Positions 37,321 to 48,831 are shown, numbered from the stretch's first letter. The stretch: DNA of 64,000 bases from Margaritifera margaritifera (GCA_029931535.1 JAQPZY010001695.1:426001-490000); one strand, 5' to 3'. A program made the numbers and translations. The notes: generated from the letters alone by a model not told the origin.

Positions 37321-37587
37321 TTAATTCAAAGCCATGAATTTTATGTCCGGCAAAGAGGCATGACAATATACGTATTCAGCGAAATAATCAAACCCGCGAC
37401 TGAATGGCCTAAAAGAGAAAAAAATATGACCGGTACTTTCCATCGAGAACTGATATATGCTTCTCATCACACGGGCTTGAAATTCTTGGCCGTCATTATA
37501 TTTCAAACCTTCCTTATTGGTCATTGTTGACTGGTATACGTTAAAGCTTGACAACATGTACATTGATTTCAGGAAATCCTAATTTTT
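37321..37587 (-). CDS. Weak candidate exon, unknown protein
   Basis: On the minus strand an 80-codon frame from 37563 has balanced composition (QEFQARVMRSIYQF and HIFFSFRPFSRGFDYFAEYV) unlike the hydrophobic or low-complexity frames around it. Reading continues upstream in frame to DFLKSM, just after an AAAATTAG that could be a splice acceptor near 37588. It ends in a stop at 37321. No family recognised, no partner exon identified; it may well be chance. Confidence 0.18.
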
Positions 37588-38096
37588 GCCATTACTTAAC
37601 AGTGTTACAAAAAGGAATTACACGGGTAGACCCAATATGCATGGCTCAAAAATAAACAAATGTTTAAAAAAAACACCACCACCACCGCCCATAATTTACT
37701 GTCCAGTAAAACAAGCATCAACCCGCAGATAAAATCTGGATGAAAAATCTCCTGAAAAATTGGGGCCTCGCATTAAGTCCTGACATATTACTGCAAACTA
37801 GTTGTGTCTGTCTCGACTTCTATACTCGCAAAATTCTAATGCTTGCTCCTAACGGGAAAAAGTAATTAATGGTTTCCTCCGTGTACTTCAGGTTCTTCCG
37901 ACTCAACAACTATTCGACCCGACCAACCGCGCTCCAACTTTACGTTGTTTGAGAACTTTCAAGAACGCTTTCGTACCATCTAATAATAAAGGGAAATACG
38001 AAAGAGGTAGTATATAAAAGTTGAGTTTTCTTGGTCGTGTTTTTTTCCTCCGCAACAAACGTTACCCTTGTCCGTCTTCCGTCCGTCCGTCCGTCA
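37588..38096. other. Unassigned DNA
   Basis: A short (CAC)n tract at 37674-37687 and a TCCG-rich stretch just before 38097. No gene recognised. Confidence 0.45.
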
Positions 38097-38510
38097 CATC
38101 TCGGCTAAGTTTTGCGTTTCGGTCAATTTCTCTGGCATTTTTCACCGCAGAGTCATGTAAATTTGAGTGCGGATGAATCTTGGTGAGTGCAACAATAATC
38201 TACCAAAAGTAGGTTCCTGTTACTTTTTTTAATGCTTGATTGGTTATGTTTTGCGTTTAGGTCAATATCTTGGTCATTGTTGCCTGCAGAATCAACGACT
38301 TTATTTATTGATGTATCTTGTTAGTGCAATAGCATTCCACCTAACGTATGTCACTGTAACCCACATTTCTTGCTGCAGTGACTTTGGTTAGGTTATACAT
38401 TTAAGTAAATTTCTTTAGAACTGTTGACCACGGAGTCATGCATCTTTGAGTGTAGATGCCCTTTGATAAGTTCAGTACAGTAACCGGAAAAGTAGGTCAA
38501 TGTGGTGGGC
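38097..38510. repeat. Diverged tandem repeat, about 3 units of 140 bp
   Basis: Three successive stretches share a pattern: GG(C/T)TA(A/T)GTTTTGCGTTT.GGTCAAT, then a GCAGAGTCATG- or GGAGTCATG-type word, then TTTGAGTG.(G/A)GAT. Starts are near 38103, 38243 and 38385. Divergence is high, so this is an old tandem duplication. The middle unit is the most altered. Confidence 0.7.
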
Positions 38511-41117
38511 ATTCAAGTTCCATCAAAATAGTTGTAGTTTATCATTATTCATTTATTTGCTATTTCGTAGAAAAATCACGACAGTGCTATACCAATAGCG
38601 TTTGTGCATTTTTTGAAGCACGTATACACAGACTGTTTACATAATTTAAGAAACAAATGGTGAAAGTAGCAGCTTGATAGGTATAATGCACATGTAATTC
38701 TCCTTATTCAGAAACACGTGACATTACAACCCAGAATATATTTTTTTCCTCATATAGCTTATTTTTCTCATCGATGTGTCAGTCAACCCTACTTGCCCAA
38801 TATTTTTTAAAACTGAAATTCTCGTAAGAAGTCAACACAGACACAGCAATGTTCGTCATGGGTCAATTAGGGTCTCCATATACACAATCAATAGCGTCAC
38901 GGATCAATTAGAGTTGTTCACATGATTCTTTACTAAGACTGTGTGTTTCGCTTAAGATTAAATATCTATCCGATAAACACTTCCGTGTTTTGTTCCGTAA
39001 CCTGAGTTGAAAAACACAATCACAGATTGTTGCCACTATATGTTCTTTATGGCTTCCAATAGAAACTGCACATCTTTTATGTGGACGACCCTCTGCCGGA
39101 AAGTTTCCCACATAAATAGCCCCAATGGGATCGGCACGACAGAGGATGTCCTGTTTGCGTTCACTCTGCTAGGACAAATAAGCTCTAACAATGCACTAAA
39201 TGATGTTGAAAATCTATTAGATTAAGTAAGCAACCAAATGCTAGGATCATAAGGCGGATAAAATTCCAAAAACATCAATATCTTAACTGTCCACGGCATG
39301 GAGCATAGCGGGTCAGACATAGGGCTGTTTGAAGCAGGAGACGAACCCAACGTACATCATATATATCTTATTGAACTCGAACGGAATACGCGAAACAAGA
39401 GAAGATAAGAAAGGACACTACACCTGCAAGAGGAATTTGGAAGGTCTGAAAAGCAGAAACAGAGATTTTACCAAGTGTCATGGAAACAGACTGAAGAAGC
39501 TAAGAATGGCTTAAACTACTCTAGACGACAGCACCGTTATTGATGGAAAGGATACTGAGGAGGATCCTTTATCCCTGCAATCACAACTTTGATCTTGAAA
39601 TCCCACAGTGCATATATTTTTCATCTGGAACTATAGTTCTAACCTCAAGCGTCTTGTGTATATTCAATAAAAGTCTAGCCTTCTTTTGCAGAAAATAGGA
39701 CATTGTTTGTACATTGATATAAATCCATTACGTCTTGTGCAGACTCTGTTCATTGACCTCACTAACGATGTCAGGGTGTCAATGACAGCCAAATTCGCCT
39801 CAATAAACCCATCGTAAATCTCGGTTATTTCGATACTTACCGTAAATATTTACATACTAAGACATGCCCAATTTGATTTTTTCTTGAAGAAAATTGATTA
39901 GTCTTAACGCAGCTACCGAAAATCTCTGAGCACCAACTTTTCATATTAAGCTTGTAAAATGAAACTTTACATCACGACAGGAATACACGCACTACTTTCA
40001 TTTTAATCTTTGTCATTAGCCAGTATCGACTAATGTAAAAAATATGTCAAAGATACGAAACACTTCGTCGTCCATATATATATAAACCAGCAACGCATTA
40101 CAATTAGAAAATCGCTCGGTCACTTACGGTTTGCTACAGTAGATCGTTGTGTAGCAGCGTCAAATCAATGTAAATATATCATGCGAAATTTTCCAGTCAC
40201 TGAAAAAAGTACACTTCGTCTATTCTTGCACACACATGTGGATATTGAATTTTTAACCGTCAAACATATACATCTTGCATCATTGGTGTCTCTATCAAGT
40301 TTCAACATGACAAACGATCAATGTCCAAGGCTGCATCGGATTAGTGTGAGGTAACCTTGGTTTGGAATGTTCTCCCCATTCGGACTCAGAACTTATAACT
40401 GACAGTATGATTCTCAACGTATATTCTTTCTGATCCCATAAATATGTGCACAATAATTGACAAGTCTTTCGAGTTCAAACTTTGGATAGTGTGTTTTCTT
40501 TGCGCTCATATCAAACAGATATACATGTTAGGGATGAAGAATCGAAGAGTTTGTGCTGGCAGATTATATCATTAATCCAATATTGCAATTTTAGGATTTG
40601 TTTCATGACAACGATGGCATGCACTAGTAATGTTCGTGACTCTGTGTCAGTTATCGTGTCATGGTTGATGAAACATTACTTACTTGTGGCTATTGTAAAT
40701 CAGAGAGAGATAAACCGACCAGACCTTTTGGGGGATGAACGCATGGTCAAGTAGTAGAAAGTCTGGTCAATTAGAGCAAGGCAATATTCGATATCAATTA
40801 ATTTCTTATAATCGTATATTTAATATAAAATATAGGACCCAGGAATATGCCCTTTCTTCTCTATTCATTTAATATCTCAATTCACGTATATACCTTAAAT
40901 TATGAAAAGAAATGGATGGGGAGGGGGGAGGGGCAAGCGAGTTGATTCCCGTGCACTTCGATATTGTACAATCTGGGGTGGGGTCCGGCGAGGGGTGCGG
41001 ATGGGGGATGGGGAAGCACATGGCTGAGTAGTAAAGGGCTTTGGTGCGAGGTGCCATTACTCCTGGTTGGAACGAACACCCTGTAACCTTCGATTATATT
41101 GTTGTCATCACACAAAC

Positions 41118-41119
<2 letters not shown>
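38511..41119. other. Unassigned DNA
   Basis: Weak frames at 38908-39225, 39329-39514 and 40482-40754 show no motif. A G-rich tract occupies 40916-40935 and 40976-41010. No gene or element recognised. Confidence 0.45.

Positions 41120-41199
<80 letters not shown>
41120..41199. repeat. (TA)n microsatellite
   Basis: About 40 TA units ending in ACACGC. It generates tyrosine/isoleucine frames on both strands that are not genes. Confidence 0.97.
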
Positions 41200-41202
<3 letters not shown>

Positions 41203-41473
41203 GCACAAACAGACACAAAGAGAGAGAGAGTGAGTTTTAATCTTTAAAACATTTGATGTTTGCCCAGATGAATTGCCCTGGCGTACAAATGAAAGTTACT
41301 ATAATCTCAAGGGTGTGGCTGAATCTTTTTAACTTTTTGATGTTTACACGTGTGAATTTCCCGGACGTATAAATAAGAGAGCTGCCATAGTTGTTAAAAT
41401 AGGAGCATATAGCATCTTGGAAATATCCGCGTCGGTATACAATGTCTACCTTTATCTTTTATTTTATATACCT

Positions 41474-42350
41474 GTTATCTCTTATCTTGCATGGCTACAT
41501 GTTCACATCGTATCTCTTATCTTGCATGGCTAGATGTTTACGTTGTATCTCTTATCTTGCATGGTTAGCTGTTTACGTTGTAACTCTTATCTTGCATGGT
41601 TAGCTGTTTACGTTGTATCTCTTATCTTGCATGACTACATGTTTACGTTGTATCTCTTATCCTGCATGGCTACATGTTTGCATTGTATCTCTTATCTTGC
41701 ATGACTACATGTTTACGTTGTATCTCTTATATTGGATGACTAAATGTTTATATTGTATCTCTTATATTGTATGACTACATGTTTACGTTGTATCTCTTAT
41801 ATTGTATGACTACATGTTTACGTTGTATCTCTCATATTGTATGACTACATGTTTACGTTGTATCTCTTATATTGGATGACTAAAATGTTTATATTCAATC
41901 TATTATATTGTATGACTACATGTTTACGTTGTATCTCTTATATTGTATGACTACATGTTTACGTTGTATCTCTTATATTGTATGACTACATGTCTACGTT
42001 GTATCTCTTATATTGTATGGCTACATGGTTACGTTGTATCTCTTATATTGTATGACTAAATGTTTACGTTGTATCTCTTATATTGTATGACTACATATAT
42101 ACATTATATCTCTTATATTGTATGACTACATGTTTACATTGTATCTCTTATATTGTATGACTAAACGTTTACGTTGTATCTCTTATATTGTATGACTACA
42201 TGTTTACGTTGTATCTCTTATATTGTATGACTACATGTTTACGTTGTATCTCTTATATTGTATGACTACATGTTTACGTTGTATCTCTTATATTGTATGA
42301 CTACATGTTTGCATTGTATCTCTTATATTGTATGACTACATGTTTACGTT
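41474..42350. repeat. 35-bp minisatellite, about 25 units
   Basis: Consensus GTTGTATCTCTTATATTGTA plus TGACTACATGTTTAC. The first seven or so units read CTTGCATGG where later ones read ATTGTATGA, giving a gradient from a diverged left edge to a uniform body. Two slightly odd units (with ATTCAATCTATTAT and CATATATACATTAT) break the body. Confidence 0.96.
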
Positions 42351-42451
42351 TATTTGGAAAGGTTTATCTTTATAACGTTTTTGCAAGTTTTTCATTTATA
42401 GAATTTAATTTGTAAATTGGCAGTTATAACCAGGATTGGGAAACTCTATAC

Positions 42452-42830
42452 ATACATACATACATACATACCCGACAACATTTAGTGTACGATCCTTAAA
42501 TTTCACCTCACTCGTTATATATCCATTTGCAGCAATATTTCTCACCATACCAAAGGACTCATTCGCACCGGTGAGATGGGTTATTGAAATAGCAACGACT
42601 TTGATCTTGAAAATTAAAATGTGGATGGAGATATTTATTCATTTGATTATGTAATAATGGCTTTTCGTCTGCAAGAAATAGACCGCGAAATACCTGAGCA
42701 AATATTAATTATCTCTATATAGGCTATTTATATGATGTCAAAAGCTTTCATAGTTATCGCATTGGAAATCATTCTCCGCCATCTTACGAGTTATCCCCTG
42801 TAAGATACGTATTGCAGAACATTCATGAAA
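42452..42830. repeat. Dispersed 41-47 kb unit, member a
   Basis: After an ACAT microsatellite (42452-42471) comes TTTAGTGTACGATCC...CACC..ACTCGTTATAT..CATTTGCAGCAAT, AAAGGACTCATTCGCACC, GAAATAGACCGCGAAATACC and GAAATCATTCTCCGCCATCT. The same words recur in order in members b, d and e. Non-coding in this copy; an 80-bp upstream portion also matches (41375-41440). Confidence 0.75.
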
Positions 42831-43163
42831 GTGACAATAAGGTTTGGAAATAAATTTAATAAATATAAATAGGGAAGCTTAACATAAATAACAGTAAAAA
42901 TTCCATCAAAATCGGTGGAAAACTTCTCGAGATATTTAAGTTTACCAATTTCAGGGAAGATAACTTTGGTCAATCTCATTAATATTCATGAGTTTTAATG
43001 ATGTAATTGAAGATATCAGAGAGTTTTATACTTCTTAATGATCTCTTATAATACAAATAAAAGTTCATTTTTTATTAAATTTTTACATTAAATATGTAAA
43101 AGACGATGCTACACATTCGGCTAATTATTTGATGAGTGGTATTACCGCTACGTGTTGGCTACG
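42831..43163. other. Unassigned AT-rich DNA
   Basis: No gene. The stretch may belong to the same dispersed unit as its neighbours. Confidence 0.4.
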
Positions 43164-43280
43164 ATTTAAAAGTGGTATTCCTCATCTGTAATGTCATGAA
43201 AATCAGGAAAAGATAATAACTTTTTGTGATGAGCTATCTCCCCTGAAATATCTTGAAATGGTCTTTACTCTAAAATTTTG
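43164..43280. repeat. 118-bp direct repeat, left copy
   Basis: TTTAAAAGTGGTATTCCTCA to CTCTAAAATTTTGCA; repeated at 43618 with a 3-bp difference in a T run and few substitutions. Confidence 0.93.
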
Positions 43281-43617
43281 CACTGAAAATTTTAATTTTT
43301 AAATGATTTAAATAAAATTACAATTTCTTCCATTGTCAGCAATATATCTGACGCACCTTATTCATATGTCACAAGATTCGTCTGAAATGTTATGCTAAGA
43401 ATATATTGAACTTGGAGATTTTTCTCCTTCATTTCTCCAGAAGCCTAACTTTTTTAAAAACTAAACTTATTCTTCCATTTTTTTTCTTCAGTAATATAAA
43501 TAATTCCTTCTCATTTACAGAGTAATTAATTTGAAGATGAATGTTAATTTTAATGTATTTTAATAAAAATGAAAGAAACTGATAGAGGACTTAAGTGCTG
43601 TTGAAGAAAATTCGAAT
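43281..43617. other. Unassigned AT-rich DNA between direct repeats
   Basis: Nothing recognised. Confidence 0.45.
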
Positions 43618-43736
43618 TATTTAAAAGTGGTATTCCTTATCTGTAATGTCATGAAAATCAGGAAAAGATAATAACTTTGTGATGAGCTATCTCCCCTGAA
43701 ATATCTTGAAATGCTCTTTACTCTAAAATTTTGCGA
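43618..43736. repeat. 118-bp direct repeat, right copy
   Basis: Second copy of 43164-43280, 454 bp downstream and in the same orientation. Confidence 0.93.
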
Positions 43737-43989
43737 CAGATTTGAATGAAATTATCACTGATGTTTATGTTATCATATTGTTTCAAACTTCAGTGTAATT
43801 TTAAAACTAAAATTATTTACAGACGGTTTCATTTTATTTTTTATACGACATTGTTGTACTGGTAATTTCCATGCCTTTATTATCATCATTTATCGTAGCC
43901 TTATGTATCAAAATCGTAGTCAACACGTAGCGGTAATCAATGTGGGACGTGTTAAGACACTCTGAGAATGAAATATATCGTTTATGTAA

Positions 43990-44560
43990 TATCAAGGCTG
44001 TGGGTAATCGTCTATTATTTAATACGTGTGATATTAATCCATAACAATATCCCAGATGTTCAATAATAGAGCTTCTGCGCTTGTGAAAATACAAGCATTG
44101 GTCGTCTTGGGAATATCTGCATCGTATAAAATGTCGGAATATAATTATATCGACTAAACTTGTAAAGTGTAAGATCCATCAATTTCAACCATTTTGTTGC
44201 ATAACTATTTGCTACAATAATTTTCGACGTACAAAAAGGACTCATCGACACCATTACAGGTGGGTAGGTGGGAGATAGCAATCAATTTGATCTTGACGTT
44301 GAAAGTGGGCGATAGAGATTAGTATCTACTCAGTAACCTACTAGTAGCTATTCCAATTACGGGAAATAGACCGTAAAATATCTGAAACAACGCTCTATCT
44401 ATGGCCGACATGGACTATATTTTTGTCAAATATATCGATAATTTTCTTATGGCGTCATTACCTCTGTTTCAATCATTCTCGGCCATTTTTGAGTCATCCC
44501 CTCTGAGAAATGTATTACATAAAATGATTTTTAAAAAATATCCAAAAAGTTTGTTTTCAA
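43990..44560. repeat. Dispersed 41-47 kb unit, member b
   Basis: Contains GGTAATCGTCTATTATTTAA, TTCAATAATAGAGCTTC, TTGGGAATATCTGCATCGTA, CGACTAAACTTGT, AAAGGACTCATCGACACCAT, GAAATAGACCGTAAAATATC and CAATCATTCTCGGCCATTTT, the same order as in the other members. The 75-codon frame at 44401-44628 lies in it and has no known motif. Confidence 0.75.
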
Positions 44561-44739
44561 TTCAGTTTATTTGTGAACGATATCAGTGTAATTGTAATTT
44601 CCGCGCCTTTCTATTTCAGTTATTGTGAGAGATAAAACCATGTATTACAAATATGACCAACACCTGTTATTGATTAAAGCAGGAAATGTATTATACATTT
44701 TGAGAATGATATATAGTGAGATTTCCTAATTAAGACCAA

Positions 44740-44966
44740 TATTGGCTCAGTGGTTAGCGTGTTGGACTCCTACCCAGGAGGAACAGGTTCGATTCCAAGA
44801 GGAGGCCGGGTCGGCTGCTGTGATGTGTCTTTAGGCAATACACTTTACTCTCATTGCCCAACAAAAACTAACTAATGAAAAAACTACTTGGCAAAACAAC
44901 TTAGAGTGGGATTAGTCCAACCTAGCCAGAAATGTTTTGCAAAAAAAAAAAAAAAAAAAAAAAAAG
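44740..44966 (+). mobile_element. tRNA-derived SINE with poly(A) tail
   Basis: A box TGGCTCAGTGG (44743-44753) and B box GGTTCGATTCC (44786-44796) stand at tRNA-like spacing. They are followed by GGCCGGGTCGGCTGCTGTGA, the central block GTGTCTTTAGGCAATACACT, and an AT-rich tail ending in about 25 A (44941-44965). The intact head and tail make this the most complete SINE in the window. Transcription would be by RNA polymerase III. Confidence 0.9.
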
Positions 44967-45099
44967 ATGGTCTGAATTGACAGGTGGTCTGACTTAGGAT
45001 GCTCTTTGCTTTCTTATAAAGTTAATTGATCTGGCTAATTGCGACTGTAATTAGTAGGGTGGTCTTATTTCGTTGGTGGACGCCTCGTGATACATATAA

Positions 45100-45275
45100 T
45101 GTATATCGTTTATGCGATATCAAGGGTGTGGGAAATCGTCTATTATCTCTATAAAACGTTTGATATTAATACGTAACAATCATCCTCACGTTCAATAACA
45201 TAGCAACGGCACTTGAAAAAGTAGAACTTAGATATCGTTTTGGGAATATCTGCATCATATAAAATGTCGATATAT
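45100..45275. repeat. Dispersed 41-47 kb unit, member c (partial)
   Basis: GGAAATCGTCTATTATCTC, GTTCAATAACATAGCAACGG and GGGAATATCTGCATCATATA match members b and e. It breaks off near 45275, just before the next SINE. Confidence 0.65.
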
Positions 45276-45370
45276 AATTGTATTATGTGCATATAAATGA
45301 TATATTGTTCCAGGTAATCGTTTTCCGACAAGCTGATATAGTATTAGCGTTTTCTGCTTCAGTCTCGGGA

Positions 45371-45495
45371 GCCGCGGTGACTCAGTTAGTTTAGTGTCGG
45401 ACTCGTAATCCAAGGGTCGTGGGTTCGATATCCGTCCAGGCCAGCGCGGGTCGGATGTCATGTGTGTCCTTGAGAAAGTCAATTTAGCTATATAT
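45371..45495 (+). mobile_element. tRNA-derived SINE, 3'-truncated
   Basis: Head GCCGCGGTGACTCAGTTAGT, B box GGTTCGATATCC with one extra base (45422-45433), GCGCGGGTCGGATGTC, and the start of a GTGTCCTTGAGAAAGTC central block. It ends where LINE-derived sequence starts, at about 45495. Confidence 0.82.
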
Positions 45496-45498
45496 ATA

Positions 45499-46117
45499 CT
45501 AAATGATGTTGAACGATATAGAAGCTCTACCCAGTAAAGTAAATTGGGCATATTTAGTTAAAGATTTATTGTCAAGATTAGGATTCTACGAAGTTTGGGT
45601 TAATCAAGGTGTAGGTAACACTGACATATTGTTAGTTGTTTTTTTTTAAATTAAGGCTATCGGAGAATTTTATCCAAAGTTAGATGGATCGTCTTAAGAA
45701 CAGTAGTCAAGCACTATTTTATGTAAATATTGCAAATGTCTGATCAAAACTTTAATTTGACAGCATCTATTCTTAAAAATATAGAAATGCAATTGCTAAA
45801 TTTAGAGTATCCTCTCACAGACTCGAAGTTGAAGCTGGTAGATGGGCGAAACCGTATAAGCCAATTCATAATAGACTTTGTTTTGCTTGTAACCTCCTTG
45901 AAGATGAATATCATTTTGTACTTGAATGCTTACTGTATAAACATCTAAGAGCCAAATATATAAATATTTCAGAAAAAGACCAAATATGTTTAAATTTATA
46001 GAATTTATGAATATCCATAATACTAGAGTTTTGAATAATTATCCACTTACATTTATAAAGCTTTTAATAATAGAAATAGCGTCGTATATTCAGATATCTT
46101 GTAAATATTTTGACTGA
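45499..46117 (+). pseudogene. LINE 3' coding end (RT C-terminal region)
   Basis: Reads DIEALPSKVNWAYLVKDLLS then RLGFYEVWVNQGVGN at about 45510-45615. After frame breaks it reads KYRNAIAKFRVSSHRLEVEAGRW near 45780-45850, NRLCFACNLLEDEYHFVLEC to about 45930, LLYKHLRAKYI, and in another frame RPNMFKFIEFMNIHN, ending with TGA at 46115-46117. The RIETGR-like word, the C-x2-C...H..C cluster and LEDEYHF are typical of one LINE family that also occurs at 50.1-52.4 kb and 54.8-55.3 kb. The 5' part is missing. Confidence 0.82.
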
Positions 46118-46480
46118 TCATTGCTTCAACATGAATTCGAATTACATAACATCTGATTTCATCTTCATATTATTACCCTTAATAATGTAGATATCTCTTT
46201 CTCCCTACGGAGAGGTTTTGTGTATTAATATGCTTATTTCTTTTAGATTGATCTGCATCTGTGATGTTAGGGTCTCGTGACTGTTTGGTAATTAGTGATT
46301 AGAGGAAACTTATTTGTAGTATTTGCGCGTTTAAGAACCCTTCAGCTGACAGTAACTGTTGTCTTAAGGTCTTTGGAAATAAGGGAAACATGGACCTTAA
46401 GCTAAACTCACGCAGGAGTTGTTTGATTCGCTTGGTAGTGGAATCTGCTTGCGTTTTACAGTAGTATACTAATAATGCGT
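46118..46480. other. Unassigned DNA downstream of the LINE end
   Basis: No poly(A) or target duplication could be made out. No gene. Confidence 0.4.
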
Positions 46481-46830
46481 TTATTTTTACTATATTCTGT
46501 GTAAAATTCGTCAATTTTGCAGCACATGCTATATAAACATTTGCAGTACAACAGGACTCATTGACACCAATAAAAGTGAGAAGGGGAAAATGTCAATCAG
46601 TTTGAAAATAAATGTGAGCAATATTTATTTTTATTCGTTCATTTTCCACTGATGGCTTTGAAGTTAAGAGAAATAGGACGCGAAATATTTGAACCAACTC
46701 GATTCCCGACATGGAACACACTTGTTCAAATTTAATATGACGTCAAAAGCTTTCATAATTGCCGCTGTTGAAATCATTCTCCGCCATACAATGAGTTATT
46801 CCATCAAAGAAATTTATTGCAGAAAACGTT
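46481..46830. repeat. Dispersed 41-47 kb unit, member d
   Basis: ACAGGACTCATTGACACC, AGAAATAGGACGCGAAATAT, TATGACGTCAAAAGCTTTCA and GAAATCATTCTCCGCCATAC match members a and b in order. The 100-codon frame 46689-46991 overlaps it and has no recognisable motif. Confidence 0.75.
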
Positions 46831-47009
46831 TTTTTAAATATAAATATCCGAATTCTGTGTATCTTCAGATCAGCTTATTTTTACACGACATTGTTGTATT
46901 GGTACATTTGCAGCATTTAAAAATCTGTTGTCATGACATTATTGATTACAAGTCTGATCAAAGTCTATTATTGAACAAAGAAGGGAAGTGATCCGAAACT
47001 TCAAGAATT

Positions 47010-47600
47010 AAAACTATATCGTGTATGTAATAGGAGGAGTGTGAGTTTTCGTCTAATATTTCTAGTACGTCTGATATTAATGCAAAGCAATGACCCCAAG
47101 ACATTCAATAATAGAGCTGTCACACTTGTGAAAATAGAAGCACATTCTGCATCGTATCTGAGAATATCTACATCGCATACTATGTTGGTATGTAATTATC
47201 TCGACTAGATTTAGTGTGCGGATCCGTACATTTCGCCTCTCTTGTTACATAATCATTTATAGAATTAATTTTCACAGTACTAAAAGACTCACTGAGACAG
47301 TAACAAATGTGTAACGGGAAATATCAAGCACACTGATCGTAAAATTAACTTGTTCGGATGGGGCTATTTACTCAATGAACAATCTATTATTGGGGGTGGG
47401 GAGGTCTTTTTTTTTTTTCTTTTTTTTTTTTTTTTCTCAAGTTACTAGAAATCGATACTCCAAACATCTGAGACAACACTATCAAGGGAACACATTTATT
47501 CGCTGCACATACGACTTCAAACGCTTCAGTCATTACCTGCCTTGAAATCATTCTTTGCCATCTACTTTCGAGTTTGAATTGTACGTGAAATATGTTGTGA
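47010..47600. repeat. Dispersed 41-47 kb unit, member e
   Basis: TTCAATAATAGAGCTGTCAC, GAGAATATCTACATCGCATA, CTCGACTAGATTTAGTGTGC, AAAGACTCACTGAGACAG and GAAATCATTCTTTGCCATCT in the usual order. Interrupted by a T-rich run at 47406-47438. Confidence 0.72.
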
Positions 47601-48167
47601 TAATGCATTTAAGAAAACAGCTAGAAAATAACTAAAAATTTCAAACTGTAGGTATTTCTTTCAAGGCTCAAATAAAAGTCCTTTATGACGTGGTGGCCCT
47701 ATCACAAATCCAATATCATTGCTACCCCGCATTTGATAACCATAACCGGTGTGTCTTAAAAAAGGGTGCAACATGTGTGTTGTTGTATGTGTGTATGTGT
47801 GTACCTATACCTGAAAGAGGTCCTGTCGCCACCACTTTGGCTCTAAGTAGTACTTCATTTAAGCAGCAATATTTGTCATACGAAAGAAGTAAGGTATACA
47901 CAGTTTGAATCTAACAACTAGAATAAAAATATTTTGATCACGCCAATGCCCTTTAGTAGATATTATACAAATATCACATGCTCATTTCTAGTACTAAAAT
48001 ATGTTACATATTCTATCCTGTCTTACGCCGGTGTAACCGATTCATTCCTACTGCATTCACCCATGTATAACACGCATTTTACTGCAAAACGTGATAGACA
48101 CAGATCTGCCGTAGTAAAAATGTGTTTGACATCTTATGTAGAACGAACGGCATATATAAACCATGAT
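47601..48167. other. Unassigned DNA before a SINE
   Basis: Frames here (for example 47934-48446) run through the following SINE and are not credible genes. Confidence 0.45.
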
Positions 48168-48310
48168 CTGCTGACGATGGGCTCCTTGGTTCGCGTGCCT
48201 GCTTCGCGACCAAAAGGATGCGGGTTTGAATCCTACTATTGGACCAGCATGGGCTACTGTGGTGTGTCCCTGGGTAAGGGACTTTACTACATTTGCATCG
48301 GCAGTAAATA
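48168..48310 (+). mobile_element. tRNA-derived SINE, same family as 29.2 kb
   Basis: GGTTCGCGTGCCTGCTTCGC and GACCAAAAGGATGCG lead to B box GGTTTGAATCC (48223-48233), then CTACTATTGGACCAGCATGG and the central block GTGTCCCTGGGTAAGGGACT. The minus-strand SINE at 29205-29374 has the same sequence with few changes. The 3' end cannot be fixed; sequence to about 48480 may belong to it. Confidence 0.85.
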
Positions 48311-48714
48311 CTCTTCATGTCTTGCTGTGCCGTACGACACCACTCCACAGCTGATCTGCAATCGGGATATCTACAAAATTCCATCTCGGAAATACTTCCA
48401 CGGAGTGATACAGCGTAAAAGATGGAAATCGCCGGAAAATGGCTGAGAACTCAGTCACGCGCTAAAGTACGTTAGGTAAAACAAAACCATGTCAAAAGCA
48501 TTACGATACCTTTATGCAATTATCTGCACAAAGTTCAGTAAAAGAAAGTTATCTCGTGCCTTCATGCTTGAAAAAAGAAACTTTGGAATGTTTCGGCCAA
48601 GAATAAGTCATAACAGTCCAATTGTCGTAATGGTATGTGAAGAGTTTGTGACGTTAATTGGTAAACAAGGTACATGCATATGCAATGGCGGTTACGGTTG
48701 TATTTCTGAGGTTG
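48311..48714. other. Unassigned DNA
   Basis: Possibly the SINE's 3' part in the first 150 bp. No gene recognised. Confidence 0.4.
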
Positions 48715-48739
48715 TTTTTTTTTTTTTTTTTTTTTTTTC
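48715..48739. repeat. Poly(T) tract
   Basis: About 24 T. It could be the tail of a minus-strand retroelement, but no element body is recognised to its left. Confidence 0.8.
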
Positions 48740-48831
48740 CGATCAATGGCGGAAAGGTCCGGTCGTGTTCTGATTGAGCTGATATGCTGACGCGGCAGAT
48801 ATGAGTTGGCGCTGTTCGCAGTTGGTTCAAC

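Noticed and set aside
40900..41247. Tyrosine/isoleucine-rich frames
   Set aside because: Translation of the (TA)n microsatellite; the same applies to frames over 52.5, 52.9 and 54.9 kb and the 35.6 kb tract.
47934..48446. 170-codon plus-strand frame
   Set aside because: It runs straight through a tRNA-derived SINE (B box at 48223-48233), so the frame is incidental.
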